DNA of 64,000 nucleotides from Saccharina japonica (lineage: Eukaryota > Sar > Phaeophyceae > Laminariales > Laminariaceae), in contig MEHQ01000451.1 of the NCBI GenBank assembly GCA_008828725.1, positions 124,001 through 188,000 of the forward strand, in the 5' to 3' direction. The translations under genes were made by a program, and so were the position numbers. The notes under the pieces were generated by a model. That model did not search any database. It saw nothing but the letters and a program-made list of their open reading frames with translations, and had not been told where the DNA came from. Positions 34,700 through 51,849 of this stretch are shown here, piece after piece (position 1 is the first letter of the stretch; every line of letters begins with the position of its first letter).

Positions 34700-35065
34700 T
34701 GGCAAGCGGGACAGAACAATCCGTGCTTCTGTTGGCGCTATACTTGCGAAACTCGAGTGTGTAGTCGAACGTTGTGAGAAACTCGAGCCATTGCTGGACG
34801 GGCGCGTGGTGGCCCTCCGTTTTCCTGGTGCTCTCCGGTACCTTGTGATCCGAAAACTTGCGAAGCTTTGTGTCCCAAAGGTAGTCTGGAAGGCGGCCCA
34901 GACAGTGCTATCAGCTTCTAAGTCGAGGTGGGTCCAGCGCTTCTCGGAATTGAGGGTAGCGCGGCTCATACGCAATGGGCCGCACTAAGCCGTCCGGCTT
35001 CTTCTATTCAAGCTCAGCGCCAAAACCGTCGTAGGCGTCACATTTCACGAAGAATAGACGCAACC
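34700..35065 (-). pseudogene. RNase H segment of pol (chromovirus copy 1), broken
   Basis: In two minus-strand frames one reads FVKCDAYDGFGAELE, a stop, then RPIAYVSRATLNSEKRW and LDLEADSTVWA, followed in another frame by QWLEFLTTFDYTLEFRKYSA. These are the successive landmarks of the RNase H-like domain of Ty3/gypsy pol (DAS..G.G, PIAY.S, E.EALAVVWA, RW...L..FDY...Y). In active elements it degrades the RNA strand during reverse transcription. The reverse transcriptase palm, expected just upstream (higher coordinates), could not be recognised. Confidence 0.75.
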
Positions 35066-36899
35066 ACTTGCAGGTGCGACGGCGTATCCAGGCGCGCATC
35101 AACGAAGAGTGATGGTCAAGATTCAAGCGCTCGAACAGGGCAGGCTAGGGGGGGGGCATGGCTACCGCAGCTGCGAGAGGTCAAGCTGTAACGGCTGGGA
35201 TCTGGAGTGCCACAGGAGGGCCAGAAGATGGGTCCGTGAATCGGCTGTAGTGCTGTAAAACATTCAGTGGAACGCGCATGGATGGGGCGTGGGTGACTCC
35301 GACGAAGTCACCAGGTCCGAGTCTGTAACTTCAATGAAGGGAAAGCCCTTCTGCCCGGAGGTGAGGAAGTCCTCTTCAGCTAAAAGTAGGTCCGGCTGGG
35401 CAGCACGTCGACCCTTTAAGGCCGTGTGAGTGCCGAGTTTGGTGTTAAAGAAGCGTCTTCGTCGAGCGTAGTTGTACCCCCGACGAGGCTGAGGCCGTGT
35501 TCTGCAAGCGCGAGGGAGGGGTCGACACCAGGCTCGACTGCCAAAAATTGGGGCTGTGATCAGCCGGCGCGTCAGAAACATAGTTGGAAGCCTCCAACGG
35601 AGGATCTAGGCAAGCGCGGGCCGGAGGCAAAGGGCTAGGCGGCGCGGTAATCCCATGAATTCCTTCGGACGAGGTCGGAGTGCAGAATGAATGACAGGAG
35701 ACGGGGTATGCCACCCCGGCCTCGCTTGTGCGAATGGCATCGCCAACGGCTGAAAGCTCTTTACCGAGTAATTTTGTTTTTCCTCGCCAACGGTGGGATC
35801 GTTCGCCTCGGATTCGTTCGCCTGGAGACCGATGCCCCACACAGGGTCATCAGGGCTGGCTTCAGCCAAGCAATTGGTGCCAGTGTTCAAAAGGTGCTTT
35901 TTCATGGCCGTGTTTTGTGTGAACTTGGCACGTAAGGACGGCGTCTTCCCGAACGCGGTTCCAGATAGCGTAATCGATGCTACGCACGCCTCGATCGACG
36001 CGTTTGGTGTTACGGTGGGCCTGGCGAGGACATAATCATCTCCGCTGAGCCATAGTCCTGAAAAAGGTGAGCATTGTCAGCTATCCTATACTGCTCCGTG
36101 CATGAGTACTACGTGTCGTCAACGACAAACGACGAGGGGGACCAGTGCGAAAAATAGGAGGGGGACTGCCAGGACAGCGTCACCTGCCCCGTTGAATACT
36201 GAAGAGTAGGGTCAAACACCGACGGTACAAAACCGTCGATGGCCTCAATTGCGGTGCGGGGGGTTGCCGTGTACATCTCTGAGAACACTTGGCCCCTGGT
36301 GCACGAGCCGAGCACAACCCCACGTTTACTGGCTCGGTGTCACCATCACTCGAAGGCAAAAAAACGCCACAATGTTTATCGTACTTCGCCTGATGGTCTC
36401 TGTCTTAGGCTTAGGGAGGCAGTGGGCTCTGAGTCCGTTCTGCTTGACGAGAGCTGCGATTCTTGCGAATTTCACAGGTATGCCGTCCGGTTGCTTTGAG
36501 CGGAGGTCGTGGAGTCACCACTGGTTCGTCGGGCAGTGTCGGGGTTTTCCTGCTCCAATAGCCGAAGAAGCGCTGCCCACGTGGGGTGGTGTGCGTGGAG
36601 ACGAAAGAGGGCCTGCAGATCCGATACACGACTTCAAAAACGGGGCTCGGGTGGGTGGCAATAGGGTGCCTACCGGAGAGGGCTTCTTCCCTGGGAACCT
36701 CCTGGGAAAGGTGAACAGGGTAGCTAATCTCTGAGTCCTCCCTAATAGGACAAGGGTGGATTGGCCACCGCTACTGAGAGGAAACGCCGAATCGAGCTGC
36801 AACCGAGAACTCGGGGTTTAGGTGTCGGCCTTCCCGGACCTCAAACCGACGGCCACCGCATCGCCTGGAGGTGAAAGAGGGAAACACCCTCGCTGAAGA

Positions 36900-37130
36900 G
36901 ATCGACGTGCAGGTGCAACAATATCAATGCTGCGTGGAGCCTGGCTTGGGAGAGCGGTGCTTGACGCGCAGGCTCTCGTACCAAGGCTGAGGGGAGCGAC
37001 GTTTGATGCGCAGGCTCCCGTCACCGGTGGAGTGACGATAAATGAACGGTCTCCCGTGCCCTGGCTGAGGGGTGCCGCGCTCGAGAGGCAGGTTCCCATA
37101 GCCGGCATAGTGCCATGGAGCTTTACAGCA
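36900..37130. repeat. Tandem repeat of about 60 bp
   Basis: Units built around CTGAGGGG(A/T)GC...GCGCAGGCTC(C/T)CGT recur four times, with variation. It lies in the gag/5' part of chromovirus copy 1. Confidence 0.6.
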
Positions 37131-37440
37131 CGCGGCGAAGGAGCCTGTGAGATCGACGCAGAAGAAAATGTCTCTGTGTCGCTTCGTCGACCGGATACAC
37201 GGAACGACGTACTGGGAGCAAGGCCAGCAGGCGAGGCAGCGGTCGAGGCAGGTCGTCGCTGAGTACTGCACGAGCTTGGACAACGAGCGTCTTCTGAAAT
37301 CAAGGAGTTGTTACTTGTTTTGAAACAAGTTTTTCCGGAGGATCTGGATCGCAGCGGACACCAGAGGCGGCCGCAACAGCGGAAGAGGTAGGTAAGGGCG
37401 GGTCACCCCCACGGTGGCGAGACCCAGACTGCTGGTTACA

Positions 37441-37761
37441 TTATTCCGCGTGTGCTGTGGCCGTCGATGTGTCTGCTTTGCTGACCTTGACAATGGGTTT
37501 TTTCGTGCGTGTGGTCCGAGTGGCGACGATTTGTTTTATGTGGGCCATACATGCTTGCCCATGTCGGTACGCCTCACCGTCGTTGCCGAGTTGTCCGTGG
37601 TCAGGGTTCAAGCAGCCGCTCGAGTTAATGAAGGGGTGTCTACACTGCTTGAATGGGTGTTGGCAGTTTAGGCAGTGACCCGGTTTTCCGGAAGAGCGGT
37701 AGCACCTTGGCAGTTTCGGCGGTTTCGGCGGTGACCCGGTTTTCCGAGAGGGCGGTAGCAC
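37441..37761 (-). pseudogene. Degraded Gag C-terminus with knuckle-like motif (copy 1)
   Basis: The frame contains CYRSSGKPGHCLNC, which resembles a retroviral-type CCHC knuckle with a Ser in place of the second Cys, then further Cys/His residues (QCRHPF, SGCLNPDHGQ) and a basic tail. Its position upstream of pol remnants on the same strand fits the nucleocapsid end of Gag. A small tandem repeat (GTGACCCGGTTTTCCG, twice, 37676-37760) covers its start. Confidence 0.45.
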
Positions 37762-38541
37762 GGGTAGTCGGTGAGATTAGGCCGCTCTATATTGGATTGT
37801 CGTCGGTCTCCATGGAAGCACAGACAGCGAAAAACTCAGCATGGTGGTGAGCAGCTAGGGGCCGGCATGTCAAAGGTGAATCCAGCCAAGCGCCAAAGGA
37901 GTGGTCGGCATCAATGACAACAGGAGTTTTGTACGGTCCCGTCTGCCATCCAGGCGATAGAGAAGGTATACCGCTGTCGCCACGCCCAATAGAGGCAGGC
38001 CGGGGCCCCAATGTGGCGAACTACCGCTTACCCGTTGAATAAACAGGCAATGCAAAACAAATCGTGACTGAGAGCTGGTCTCTTACTGTTTCCAAGACAT
38101 ACTGAACGCGAGACATATCGTGTCAACCGCCACAGATGGGTTCGGAGCACAAGCCAAATTTCCAGACTATAACACGGGTCTCAGCCCGGGGAACTGTTCA
38201 CCCACGTCGGTGCGTACTTCCTCTTGTACGAGCGCGGCAAAAAGACGCCCACACACATATGTCCATGGCACACCGTATGCTCCAACTAAAACATCAGCCG
38301 CCCACTGCTCATAGTGCTCGCCGCATAGTACGCCACACCCAGAACACTGTTCTACCAGCTTCAACTGCCGTGATCACTGCTGTACAGGCTTCTGCTGCTG
38401 TGACTACTACTTCTGCACATATTTCAGTGGTGGCGTTTCCTCCTCGTGGTGTTGACAGCGCACTTGGAATAGTTGAGCCCGTGTCCTGACCAGATACCTT
38501 TGTACTTGGCCCCGGCGTTTCCCATTTCCGCCAGTAAGACA

Positions 38542-39051
38542 ATGTCGAACGAGGACTCCACCAGCCGCGGCCGGGCTCCCACGACGGAGAGAGAGTCGGC
38601 ACCACACCCCGTAGCCGCAAGTCGAGCCCTGACTCAGAGCACTGCTTCCAGTCGGGGACTCTCCAACTCGATCTCCAACTTCACCACCCGTCCACTACAC
38701 CAAGCGCCGTCGACTTTGAGCCCCCCAACACCGACGACGCCAAGCTCGAAGCTGCGGACAACCAAGAGGAGGCAGCAGGTCCAGCAGGAACTACAGGGAC
38801 AAGCGCCGCTGTTGGTTGCACTGCCTACGGCATCAACAGCAGCTACCACAGGCGAAGGGACACATCAGACAACAGCCACCTACCACGCAGGCCATGTCTG
38901 GCTGGATCTTGCTTGCCAATCTTGGGCGCCACGACATGGTACTCCTTACCGGAGGCATTCAAGGCAGGCGTTGCAGCAAGTTGGCGCTCGTACAGAGCCC
39001 CGTGGCCGAAATTGCCGCTCAAGTCTTGGCCAGCCGCCATACCGACATTGA
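38542..39051 (+). pseudogene. Gag-like N-terminal frame (chromovirus copy 2)
   Basis: Starts at an ATG and encodes a Ser/Thr/Pro/Gln-rich protein, MSNEDSTSRGRAPTTERESA..., with no strict domain. Its place just upstream of protease and integrase remnants fits Gag. The frame breaks near 39051; the continuation is split over other frames up to 40106, ending in a His/Gly/Ser-rich acidic tail. No zinc knuckle was seen in this copy. Confidence 0.45.
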
Positions 39052-40109
39052 TGCCGCCGAGCAGACTTTGAAGAATGCCGAAGCCAACAGCGTTGCCTCG
39101 GGGAAGTTAGCGCTCTACCTCAAGGCCAAAGTCGCGTTCGCGTGTTTCGGGAGACCGTGCTCGTGACTACCTGGAAGCGCTGCAGGACGCCCGAGCAGAA
39201 AACACAAAATGGCACCACGGAGAGACAGCTGACGCGGGGAGATCGAAGCCGCCGGTCACCACCAGTTCCGCCTCGGCCCCTTCAACCGATGGACCACGCA
39301 CCATGCCGATACCTTCCGTCTCGACCCCTGCAACCGAAGAGCTGCGCACCACGCCGACCACCTCTTCCACCCTGGCCGCCCGTTTGGGTCCACCCTCTCC
39401 CCCCCACGCAGCCCTACCCCAGCCAAGTGTCCGTCACGGGGCATTACCGAGGGTATGGTGACCATGCCTTCCTCGCAGGCGGTGCCTTCTGTATGGCGGA
39501 TAAGCCCAGGGTTTTCTTCACCATGTACACAGAGGAAGCCGTCATGGTCGGCGCCCGCTCTAGAGCTGCGGGACAAGAAAATCCTGTCTGTTAAAGGGGC
39601 TTGGGACTTGTTGAAGGGGGGATCGTTCCCGGCGCAGAATCAGGCGAATCCAATTATGGCCTTGGTCACGGCCCTTCGGGTGGCCTATGACGGCTGCGAC
39701 ACGGACGTATTCGGGCCGACACCGCATGAATGTTAGTTTGAGCTGGCTCGCCGCTCGACGCGTTCCGACAAGCAGGAGCACAGTGAGAGGGGGGCTCGGT
39801 GCGACCATCGTGGAGGTGGGGCAGGCGGCCATAGCAGTGGACACGTCGGCGCCCACAGGCACTAAGGAGGTGGAGGTGGCCCCGGCGGTGGAAGCAGCAG
39901 CAATGATGGAGCCCCCCACCGCCGCACCGGAGGAGAGGGGGGGGTCGAGGGATGGTGGTCACGTTCGGCGCAGCGGAACCGCCGGAAAACGAAGCCACGG
40001 GAAGGGTGGACACGGTCACTCCCCGAGTGACGACCACGGAGGGCACCGGGGCTACTCCCACAGGGGCGCCTACGAAGGGGACAGCTCGAGCTCCTCGGAG
40101 GAGTGAGCT

Positions 40110-40244
40110 ATGCGAGTTTCCATGCCCGGGTTCACTGGCGTGAGCGGCAAGAGGCAAGTGGTCTCTTTCTTGGTTGATGTTACCTCCTCTACCATACGTC
40201 CTGACCGACTGACCATGTTCGATGATCGTGCCATGCCTGTGTAG
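40110..40244 (+). pseudogene. Aspartic protease remnant (chromovirus copy 2)
   Basis: The short frame includes VSFLVDVTSSTIRPDRL, which corresponds to the active-site region of retropepsins (hydrophobic-hydrophobic-D-S/T-G-A-S/T). The Asp is kept, but the following T/S-G-A is V-T-S, so activity is unlikely. It ends at a TAG after 44 codons. Confidence 0.5.
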
Positions 40245-41342
40245 TCTAACGTTTCCCACGCTCGAACATCCGCGATCAACACCGCCGCCGCAGCCAGCGA
40301 GGCCAGGCAAACAATCGCCGTAAAGCGAGCGTACAAAACCCTCGGCCTCAAGGGCGTTGCTCGCATGTCAGTCACCCCTTTCTCCTACTCGATAAATCCG
40401 TCGGAAGCCACGCAAAACCTCACTCGCTCGGTTAAGTCCTCCCTGTCAGGTAGTATCATAAGGTGCAACGAGCCAGTCCAGAGGGACTGTGCTCCACCAC
40501 GTGGGGCCCTGGCTGGGAGTACCCGCTCACGACCGCCCCCCTCACTACCTTCATGGAAGATTGTTTTGGACATGTGTCGCGAGCCCTCAAGGATGAAGCC
40601 ATGAGACCTTAGGCGTTCACTATCTTCCTACGGCTCCTGAGCGGCCATTTCGACCGTGTGAACACAGGACACACGAAGTTGCATAGTTTTGGCGTGTCCA
40701 CCGGGACCCTCGTTTGTGATTCCAGTCGGAAACTCCGTGTGCTAGTGTTAACGGCGACAGGCGACAGGCACGGAGCGCCTTTTGACTCCAGGGGTTGAGG
40801 TAGTCTTGGAGGTGGTTCGGGTGGTGGTTAACAAACAGTACCCCAGCTTGATACCCGCACTGTATCAGGAAGTGGTGGCTCGCCGTCCTGGGCGTCGGAC
40901 AGTGACAGTGCTGCCTACCGCAGACACGGCTTTCGCTTCGAGTTTTCCCCCCCGAGGGCGACACGGGCTCTACAGAAACCCCCGATGTTACCCACCATGC
41001 TACCCCCTCGACGAGCTCTTCACAGATATAAGATTCCGCCACGATCACTGACCCAGTCGCGCACGCTCCGTCGCCGCCGAACCCGGTGTTTCTGACTATC
41101 TTGTAGCGTTCGGGCGCATCATCACCCGGACGCGCCGACGAACAGCCGATGCGTTGCCTGCTGTTGATTATGGTTTCGGGTCCGGCGTCGTCCCTCAACC
41201 ATGCGCCCGGGGTTCTATCACGCTGCCACGAGTCCCACGGCCACGACCGCTTCCGGCCGTTGTTATGACCCCTCCTCCCTCCGCGTCGCCCGTCCCGGCG
41301 GTACCCAGCCCGTCCGACCGCGACCGCTCTAAGACTGTTGGA

Positions 41343-43160
41343 AACTCCTCGTTTTAAGACTTCGGCCCCTGACTGGTGTCACACCCATCAAAACGACCGA
41401 CTTGGATGGCCTCGGCGCGGCTGCTAAGCAGAAGTTCGGTGTTTGCGCCTCACGCTATTTGCACGCCGACTGGGCTCGGGAGTAACAGGCCGAGCTCGCG
41501 TCCCACGCAGCCATGCGCTACATAGTTTTTGACCGGCCGGCGGCCTTGTCAGCCGATTTTTTATCGTACTTTCCTTCACGCAAGCGCCCTTCCTTCTCGG
41601 AGGTTGCGGATCTTACTCGTAAAGAACGGCTATACGCCACCGACGACAACAGCGTCCTGCTCGAAGCCGGTTCCATCCCTCGCACCTACTCGCAGCGCCC
41701 GGTGGGTCGCGCGACTTGTTTAGGAACGGCGAGCCTATTCGCATTTACGTGCAACTGCTCATGCGCCCTTGGGTCATGCAGGTGTGCCACTCGACTGCTT
41801 TATGTCGCCTCGGTACCGCGCGCACCTTGCGAATGCTCGAACGTTTCTGCTGGTATATGGGCATGACCATCTGCACTCGATGGTGGCTACGCAACTGCTG
41901 GAAGTGCCAAGCACGGAAGCACCTCGCGGCCGACGGTCCGGTGGCCCATCATCTCGACGACCCTGCCAAAGCGGCCAGGCATTGCCGTCGGCGACGATTA
42001 TGTCGGCCCTCTTCCGGTCACAGCTCGAGGTAACATCTGCATCATACTCTTCACTGATAATGTCAGCCGCCGAGCCGACATGATTTGCAGTCACAACAAC
42101 CAAGCTCACAGCTGAGTGCAAGGCTAACGTTCTTATCAACCGCTATATTCTCCCCTGGAGATGCCCAAGAAACATACTCTCGGGGTACGGCCTACAGTTT
42201 GCTGGAAGCTTTCGCACGCCTCTATAATCTCCTCGGGGCTCGGAATTTTCCCACCAGCTCCTATCACCCAAACGCCAAAAGCGGGGTTGAGCCTGTGAAC
42301 AACACGATGGCCCAGATGCTGGCAATGGTCGTCAACGAGCTCCAAAGGATCTGGGCTGAACAGCTTCCTCACGTCCAGTTTGCGTACAACCATTCGGTCA
42401 GCGCCGCTATCGGTCTAGCTCCCAGCTAAATTGACATGGGTAGGCTTCCGCGCCTCCCTAATACGATTTCCAAACGGGCTGGGGTCACAGGTCGCCAGAG
42501 CTTGACCTGGGATCACCTCGCCTACTGTGGCTTGGGGACCGACTATCAGCAGTGTGCGTACGATCTCGTTCGTGATCACGATGCCCTTACAGCTTCGCGC
42601 ACTATTCGACGCACTGCGTCCGATTCCCGAGTTCGTCGTTGACGGCTGGGCGTGGGTGTACCATACGGCTGCCACCATCCGCCAGGGTGCGAAGGCTGAG
42701 ACAGACGCCAAGGTTCTCAATGCCAAGCTCTGGCCCAACTGGACGGGCCCCTACAAAGCCCTCACGGCTGGCCCCTCTTCCTCCGCTGACACCTCGGACG
42801 CTTCCCCTCTCGGCGCAAAGCTCCTGCATTCGGGTTTACCTCCCGACATCCCCGGCGCGGATGCTAGCCAGCGTGTTTCGGTGCAACGCCGCAAGCCCTG
42901 TGCCAACCTCCACAATCGAGTAGATATGCTCTAGTACTTGCCAGCGGGGTTGACGCATAATGTGCTCAGCAACTTCTCCAACAAACTCCCCCTGTACCAC
43001 GTCACTCGAGACGACGTTTCGACTCCTCTTCTCGGCTCGAAGTGGAGAAGATCATCGGACACCAATCGGTCCGCGATCGAGGCGGGGTCATCAGTCACGC
43101 GGTCATGTACGCGACGTATTGGACGTGACTCTCTAGGCGGTCCTGGGAGCGGGAAATGAA
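41343..43160 (+). pseudogene. Integrase and chromodomain (chromovirus copy 2), broken
   Basis: Zinc-binding module at about 41716-41925 (CHSTALCRLGTARTLRMLE then WKCQARK). Core start at about 41985-42080 (GDDYVGPLPVTARGN, then FTDNVSRRADM). Core end at 42085-42429 (SSYHPNAKSGVEPVNNTMAQ, then YNHSVSAAIGLAPS). The SD.G motif reads SGYG, so the catalytic Asp is lost independently of copy 1. At about 43033 the frame LEVEKIIGHQSV followed by MYATYWT is a chromodomain trace with a stop inside. Several frameshifts separate the pieces. Confidence 0.85.
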
Positions 43161-44859
43161 CTCCCAGCCCTCTTGTCACGGCTTTGTGCGCTGCTGGGCA
43201 GGCACTCCGAACCAGCACCGCCAAAGCAACCGCCTGTGCCGCCGGATGAGTGAACAACGGGAACTTTCTCGGAGTGACGACGAACGCTTCCTGGCGCCCG
43301 GCTATGGCTGCGCCCCGCACACGGGTTGGCTTCGTCGTTATAGAGCCACGCTGCTATCTAACAGCGTTTGGTACATGGGCGACGACTGTTCGTGGCGGCT
43401 AGGGAAAATCAGCACGAGTACGACTACGGATGGGGTATATTTGGTGCGAATTTTGTATGACTCGGGACCGATCAAGCTTAATGTTTCTCAGGCGCGCTAC
43501 ACGACGTCGACGGGAGCTGTACGAAGTTCTTGGTGCCTTCAAATACGAATAGGTAGCGCCTTTGCCTGGGGGGGGCAGCGTAAGGTAGATTAATCTCGAG
43601 GCGGAGCCGTGGATATCTGGTTTGCGCGTCGCCGCTGCACTTGGCAATTTTCTTTTTTTCTGAGTTTTGGGGGTCGAGGGGTTTCTTGTACTTTCCCCTG
43701 TAATGTTTTCCGAGCATTCAAGTGGGGATTTTTCTTATAGGTTCTTATTTGACGTTTGCTGAGACTGTGCGTCGGGTTTGGGTTGTTTGTTACTTGTTTG
43801 ATCCCGCATCTCCTCCGCTCGGTGCAGGGGCTGGTCTGGGTAATCGGGCCACTCATTTGCTCAGTTGTGGTTGCTCAGTTGTGGTTCAGGGTGGCATTTT
43901 TTATTTGTTTTGTCCTGCCGATTCCTCCCCCGCTTGGAAATCCGGGGGGTCTGCGCAAAGTGGCTACGTACTTCTCCTGGGGTACAGGACGTGGAGACCT
44001 TGTGTGTTGTCTTTCTTGGCGATCTAGTTTCGCCTCGACCGCCCTCACTAAGGTTGTGGCGCTAGTTCGCTTTTTTGTCACAATTGCGCCAACACATTAT
44101 CGCTACGCCCCTCCCCCTGCTGGGGATAAGGCAATGGTTTTCGTCGACGTGTTTCCCGTCCCTTAAGGGCAGGGCTCCTTTATTTATCTTTGTATCTGCG
44201 TTTCTTTTCGGCCGAGTTTTCTCGCTGTGCGAGATGGGGCAGTGGGTTTTTGAGGAGCCATATCTCCGAGTCCTGTTTTATAGTTCGTGGGACAGGATTT
44301 CATGGAATTCAATTTTTTCTGCGTATATGGTTCATCAAAGTGGCCTAGTGCTGCGGTATTGCCTTGAAGGGCCTCGATCTGGCTGGTAACCACCTGTTTG
44401 AGTACAGGTAGTGGGGACGTATTTGTAATGCTTGGGAGGCATATCTTAGATGGAAAACCAGGGGTTTCCGGGCGTGGCAATGAGCCCGTCCCTTTCGTAG
44501 TCTTCGTGATCGGGTTGTGGATTGCACTGGGTCCTTCTTCTGAGGTATCCCTAAGCAGCCAACGCACGTAAGTAGTATCGAGAACGTGTCCAATAGGAAA
44601 ACCTGGCAAGGGATACTCTGTGTCCCATCCACCATTTGCTGGTATCCTGCAGCAAACATGGCATCTCCTGCGTTTACTCATGTATGTGTCGAAGCAAGGT
44701 TCAAGCCAGAGATCGGGATGATTCGGCATGGAGGGGAAAATGAGCATACGATATCGATTTGTGTCTGCTGACCAGTACCATTATGGCAAGTTGTTTGGAT
44801 GGCAAGCCCTAGCTCCTGATACGCAGTTCGTGCATGCTTGACTTTCTGATAAGTGGTTC

Positions 44860-46480
44860 GACGCTATGAAATTAGGTTGAAGCGGGAATTCACGAGGAGA
44901 CCGTTCCTGAGTGTAAGTTGGCCGACCCGATGTGACCCCACCACTGCCAACAAAACCTGAATGCAAACCGCTACCCTAACACTACAACTAAACTACAATG
45001 CCCAAACCGTTACCCTAGCGCCAAGTTTCAGCACGCGAAGAAAGCAACATTAGTAACGCCGTGCTGCTGCCTGTGTCCAATCTGCGCAACCTAGGTCAAT
45101 CCAACCGAGAGACCTTATCCGCCTGTATGAGCACATGATTAGCATCTTTCGGGAGTGGCAAAGGATGGGGAGTCCACAGAACGCAGAAAAATCGTTCCTG
45201 GCGGCAGGTTTTACGCTCCAAAATATGCTTGGAATGCCTGTCGCTTGCCCACCTTCTGTATTGAAAGGGGGGGGGTGGAGGGCGTCCACCTGTGCAGTAT
45301 GTGCAATAGGTGCAGGATATGCAGGATGTACATTGTGGCGTGTCAGGGGCGTGGAACTTTACCCAATTTTCCTTTCCGACAGCAAGTTTTGCGGCTGTTG
45401 GCGACCTATTAGACGAGACGTAGTCACAGGTCTCTTTCCTTCTTCTGCCCGGTGCACACATGCCTCTAGATATTTATCGCGCACAGAGCTCGGCATTCCC
45501 ACTGGTCGACCATTATCAACCTTGTTTTGCAGGCTGGCACTATCGCGCTTTTATTTCACCGAACCCCCAAGCTTGCTGCCAACAGAGGTGATCACCATGA
45601 CATCACAGTATTAACAATATCAGTAAACAGTACGATTAGATATATTAATAGATGCATTGTAGATACTCTGTGAAGATTAACCTTAATGAATGGAATTCAA
45701 GGTCAAGATGGAAGAATAGAAAAAAAAAAGATCAAAAAGCATGTACCTGGTATCGTATAGTATGCCTGGTATGTGTTGACTTCCGCCAGCAGAGGTGATC
45801 ATGACACATGATCATTAATGACGTGACGGTATTTGCGGTACCAGTAAACAATGCCTGGTGCTGCTCATAGGTCAACTTTCGTGAATCAAAAAAAGGACGA
45901 GCTTAATAAAAAATGTGAGAAAGTGAGGGACGTATGTCGTATGATATGTCCGTCTTTCGTGTCTTTGCGGCAGTCTTTGCGGCAGTCAAAACATTCCAGG
46001 TAGGTCATGAATAAACCCCAAAACGTCCCAATCGCCCCATTTTCCGTGGACATTGCGACGGTCTTTACCCTTTTTCGGGGCAAGCCGGGAAAAAAAATGA
46101 CTTGCTCCGCACGAAAAATAGCACAAGGCCCAGCGACGGCACACAGCTTCTACGAATATGATTGGATGATAGGGTGTTGGTTATTGGTGGGTATCATGTT
46201 TTGTGCACATCCTGGAATTACTGTAGCAGTGCCCGCCTCTACCGAGTGGGTGTTACAACAGTGAAGGTCGCACCCAGAAAACAAAAGGGCTCGGATAAAC
46301 TGGAACACCAACCACTATATCCCGGTAGCTACGCATATGGAGACGTACCGCACGTACCGTAGACAGCGAAGCACGACATGTTCCAAAACGGTTTGAGATC
46401 GACCAGCTGGGAATTAAATCATTAAACCGAACATCGCCACCGCGGCATTACCAACCGCTTCCGCCGATCCCCGTTCCCGC
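44860..46480. other. Intergenic region upstream of TRM61 3' end
   Basis: One frame of 159 codons (45135-45614, plus) has no recognisable domain. The GTGATCA...ATGACA segment recurs near 45587 and 45796. Nothing else supports a gene. Confidence 0.45.
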
Positions 46481-46491
46481 TGATATTTCCA

Positions 46492-51354
<4,863 letters not shown>

Positions 51355-51373
51355 CTAGGGAAACCGCATCAGG

Positions 51374-51710
51374 CTACATAACGGAATGACACAAGGTCAC
51401 TCTCTCACTTTGTGGACATCCGCGGTACACCACAAAATTGCAAGGATGTGTTTGGCAGACTCGGTCGGGTATATACACCCGAGTACGCCCAAAACAACTA
51501 GGATTGGTACTCCATTTTATGTGGACAGAGGGTACGGCTAAAGCGGCCTGTGCACATCGCGGTCGGTGGACACGCGGCCGAAACAAGGCCGATTGTCCAC
51601 TCGGTACTCCGTATGTACGGTGCTCTTTCCGCCAGGTGCGAGTAAATAGGCCCGACTCACCCCCTCGTCCACGAGGAGGGATGCCTTCTTGCCGTCAACC
51701 TCGCTCGCCA
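51374..51710. other. Region upstream of TRM61
   Basis: The missing first exon and promoter of TRM61 should lie here or further up. No clear ATG exon with a matching donor was identified. Confidence 0.4.
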
Positions 51711-51712
51711 AT

Positions 51713-51845
51713 TCATATGAATATGAATATTAACATATTAATATTCATATTCATATTCATATTCATATTCATATTCATATTCATATTCATATCCATATTC
51801 ATATTCATATTCATATTCATATTCATATTCATATTCATATTCATA
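51713..51845 (+). repeat. (ATTCAT)n microsatellite with inverted start
   Basis: A run of ATTCAT/CATATT hexamers of about 110 bp, preceded by the inverse orientation (ATGAATATGAATATT), so that the junction forms a hairpin around ACATATTAATATTC. Confidence 0.95.
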
Positions 51846-51849
51846 CCGG

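Larger units (their letters stand above)
30690..37770 (-). mobile_element. Decayed Ty3/gypsy chromovirus, copy 1
   Basis: Reading on the minus strand: a degraded zinc-knuckle frame (37441-37761), a diverged stretch where reverse transcriptase should be, an RNase H segment (34700-35065), integrase with zinc-binding and core domains (32880-33862), a chromodomain trace (about 32200-32290) and a 3' region including a probable LTR (about 30690-31130). Order and content are those of a chromodomain-containing Metaviridae-type retrotransposon. Many stops and frameshifts show it is dead. The outer boundaries are estimates; a second LTR could not be found. Confidence 0.75.
38400..44850 (+). mobile_element. 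Decayed Ty3/gypsy chromovirus, copy 2
   Basis: Same family as copy 1, on the opposite strand and pointing away from it. Order: gag-like frames (38542-40106), protease remnant (40110-40244), integrase (41343-42940), chromodomain trace (43020-43150), 3' region similar to the reverse complement of 30690-32100 (43200-44700). RNase H and recognisable reverse transcriptase are missing, suggesting an internal deletion. Boundaries are approximate. Confidence 0.72.

Noticed and set aside
45135-45614. 159-codon ORF as a gene
   Set aside because: No domain, an overlapping minus-strand frame of similar length, and low-complexity segments; a chance frame is as likely.
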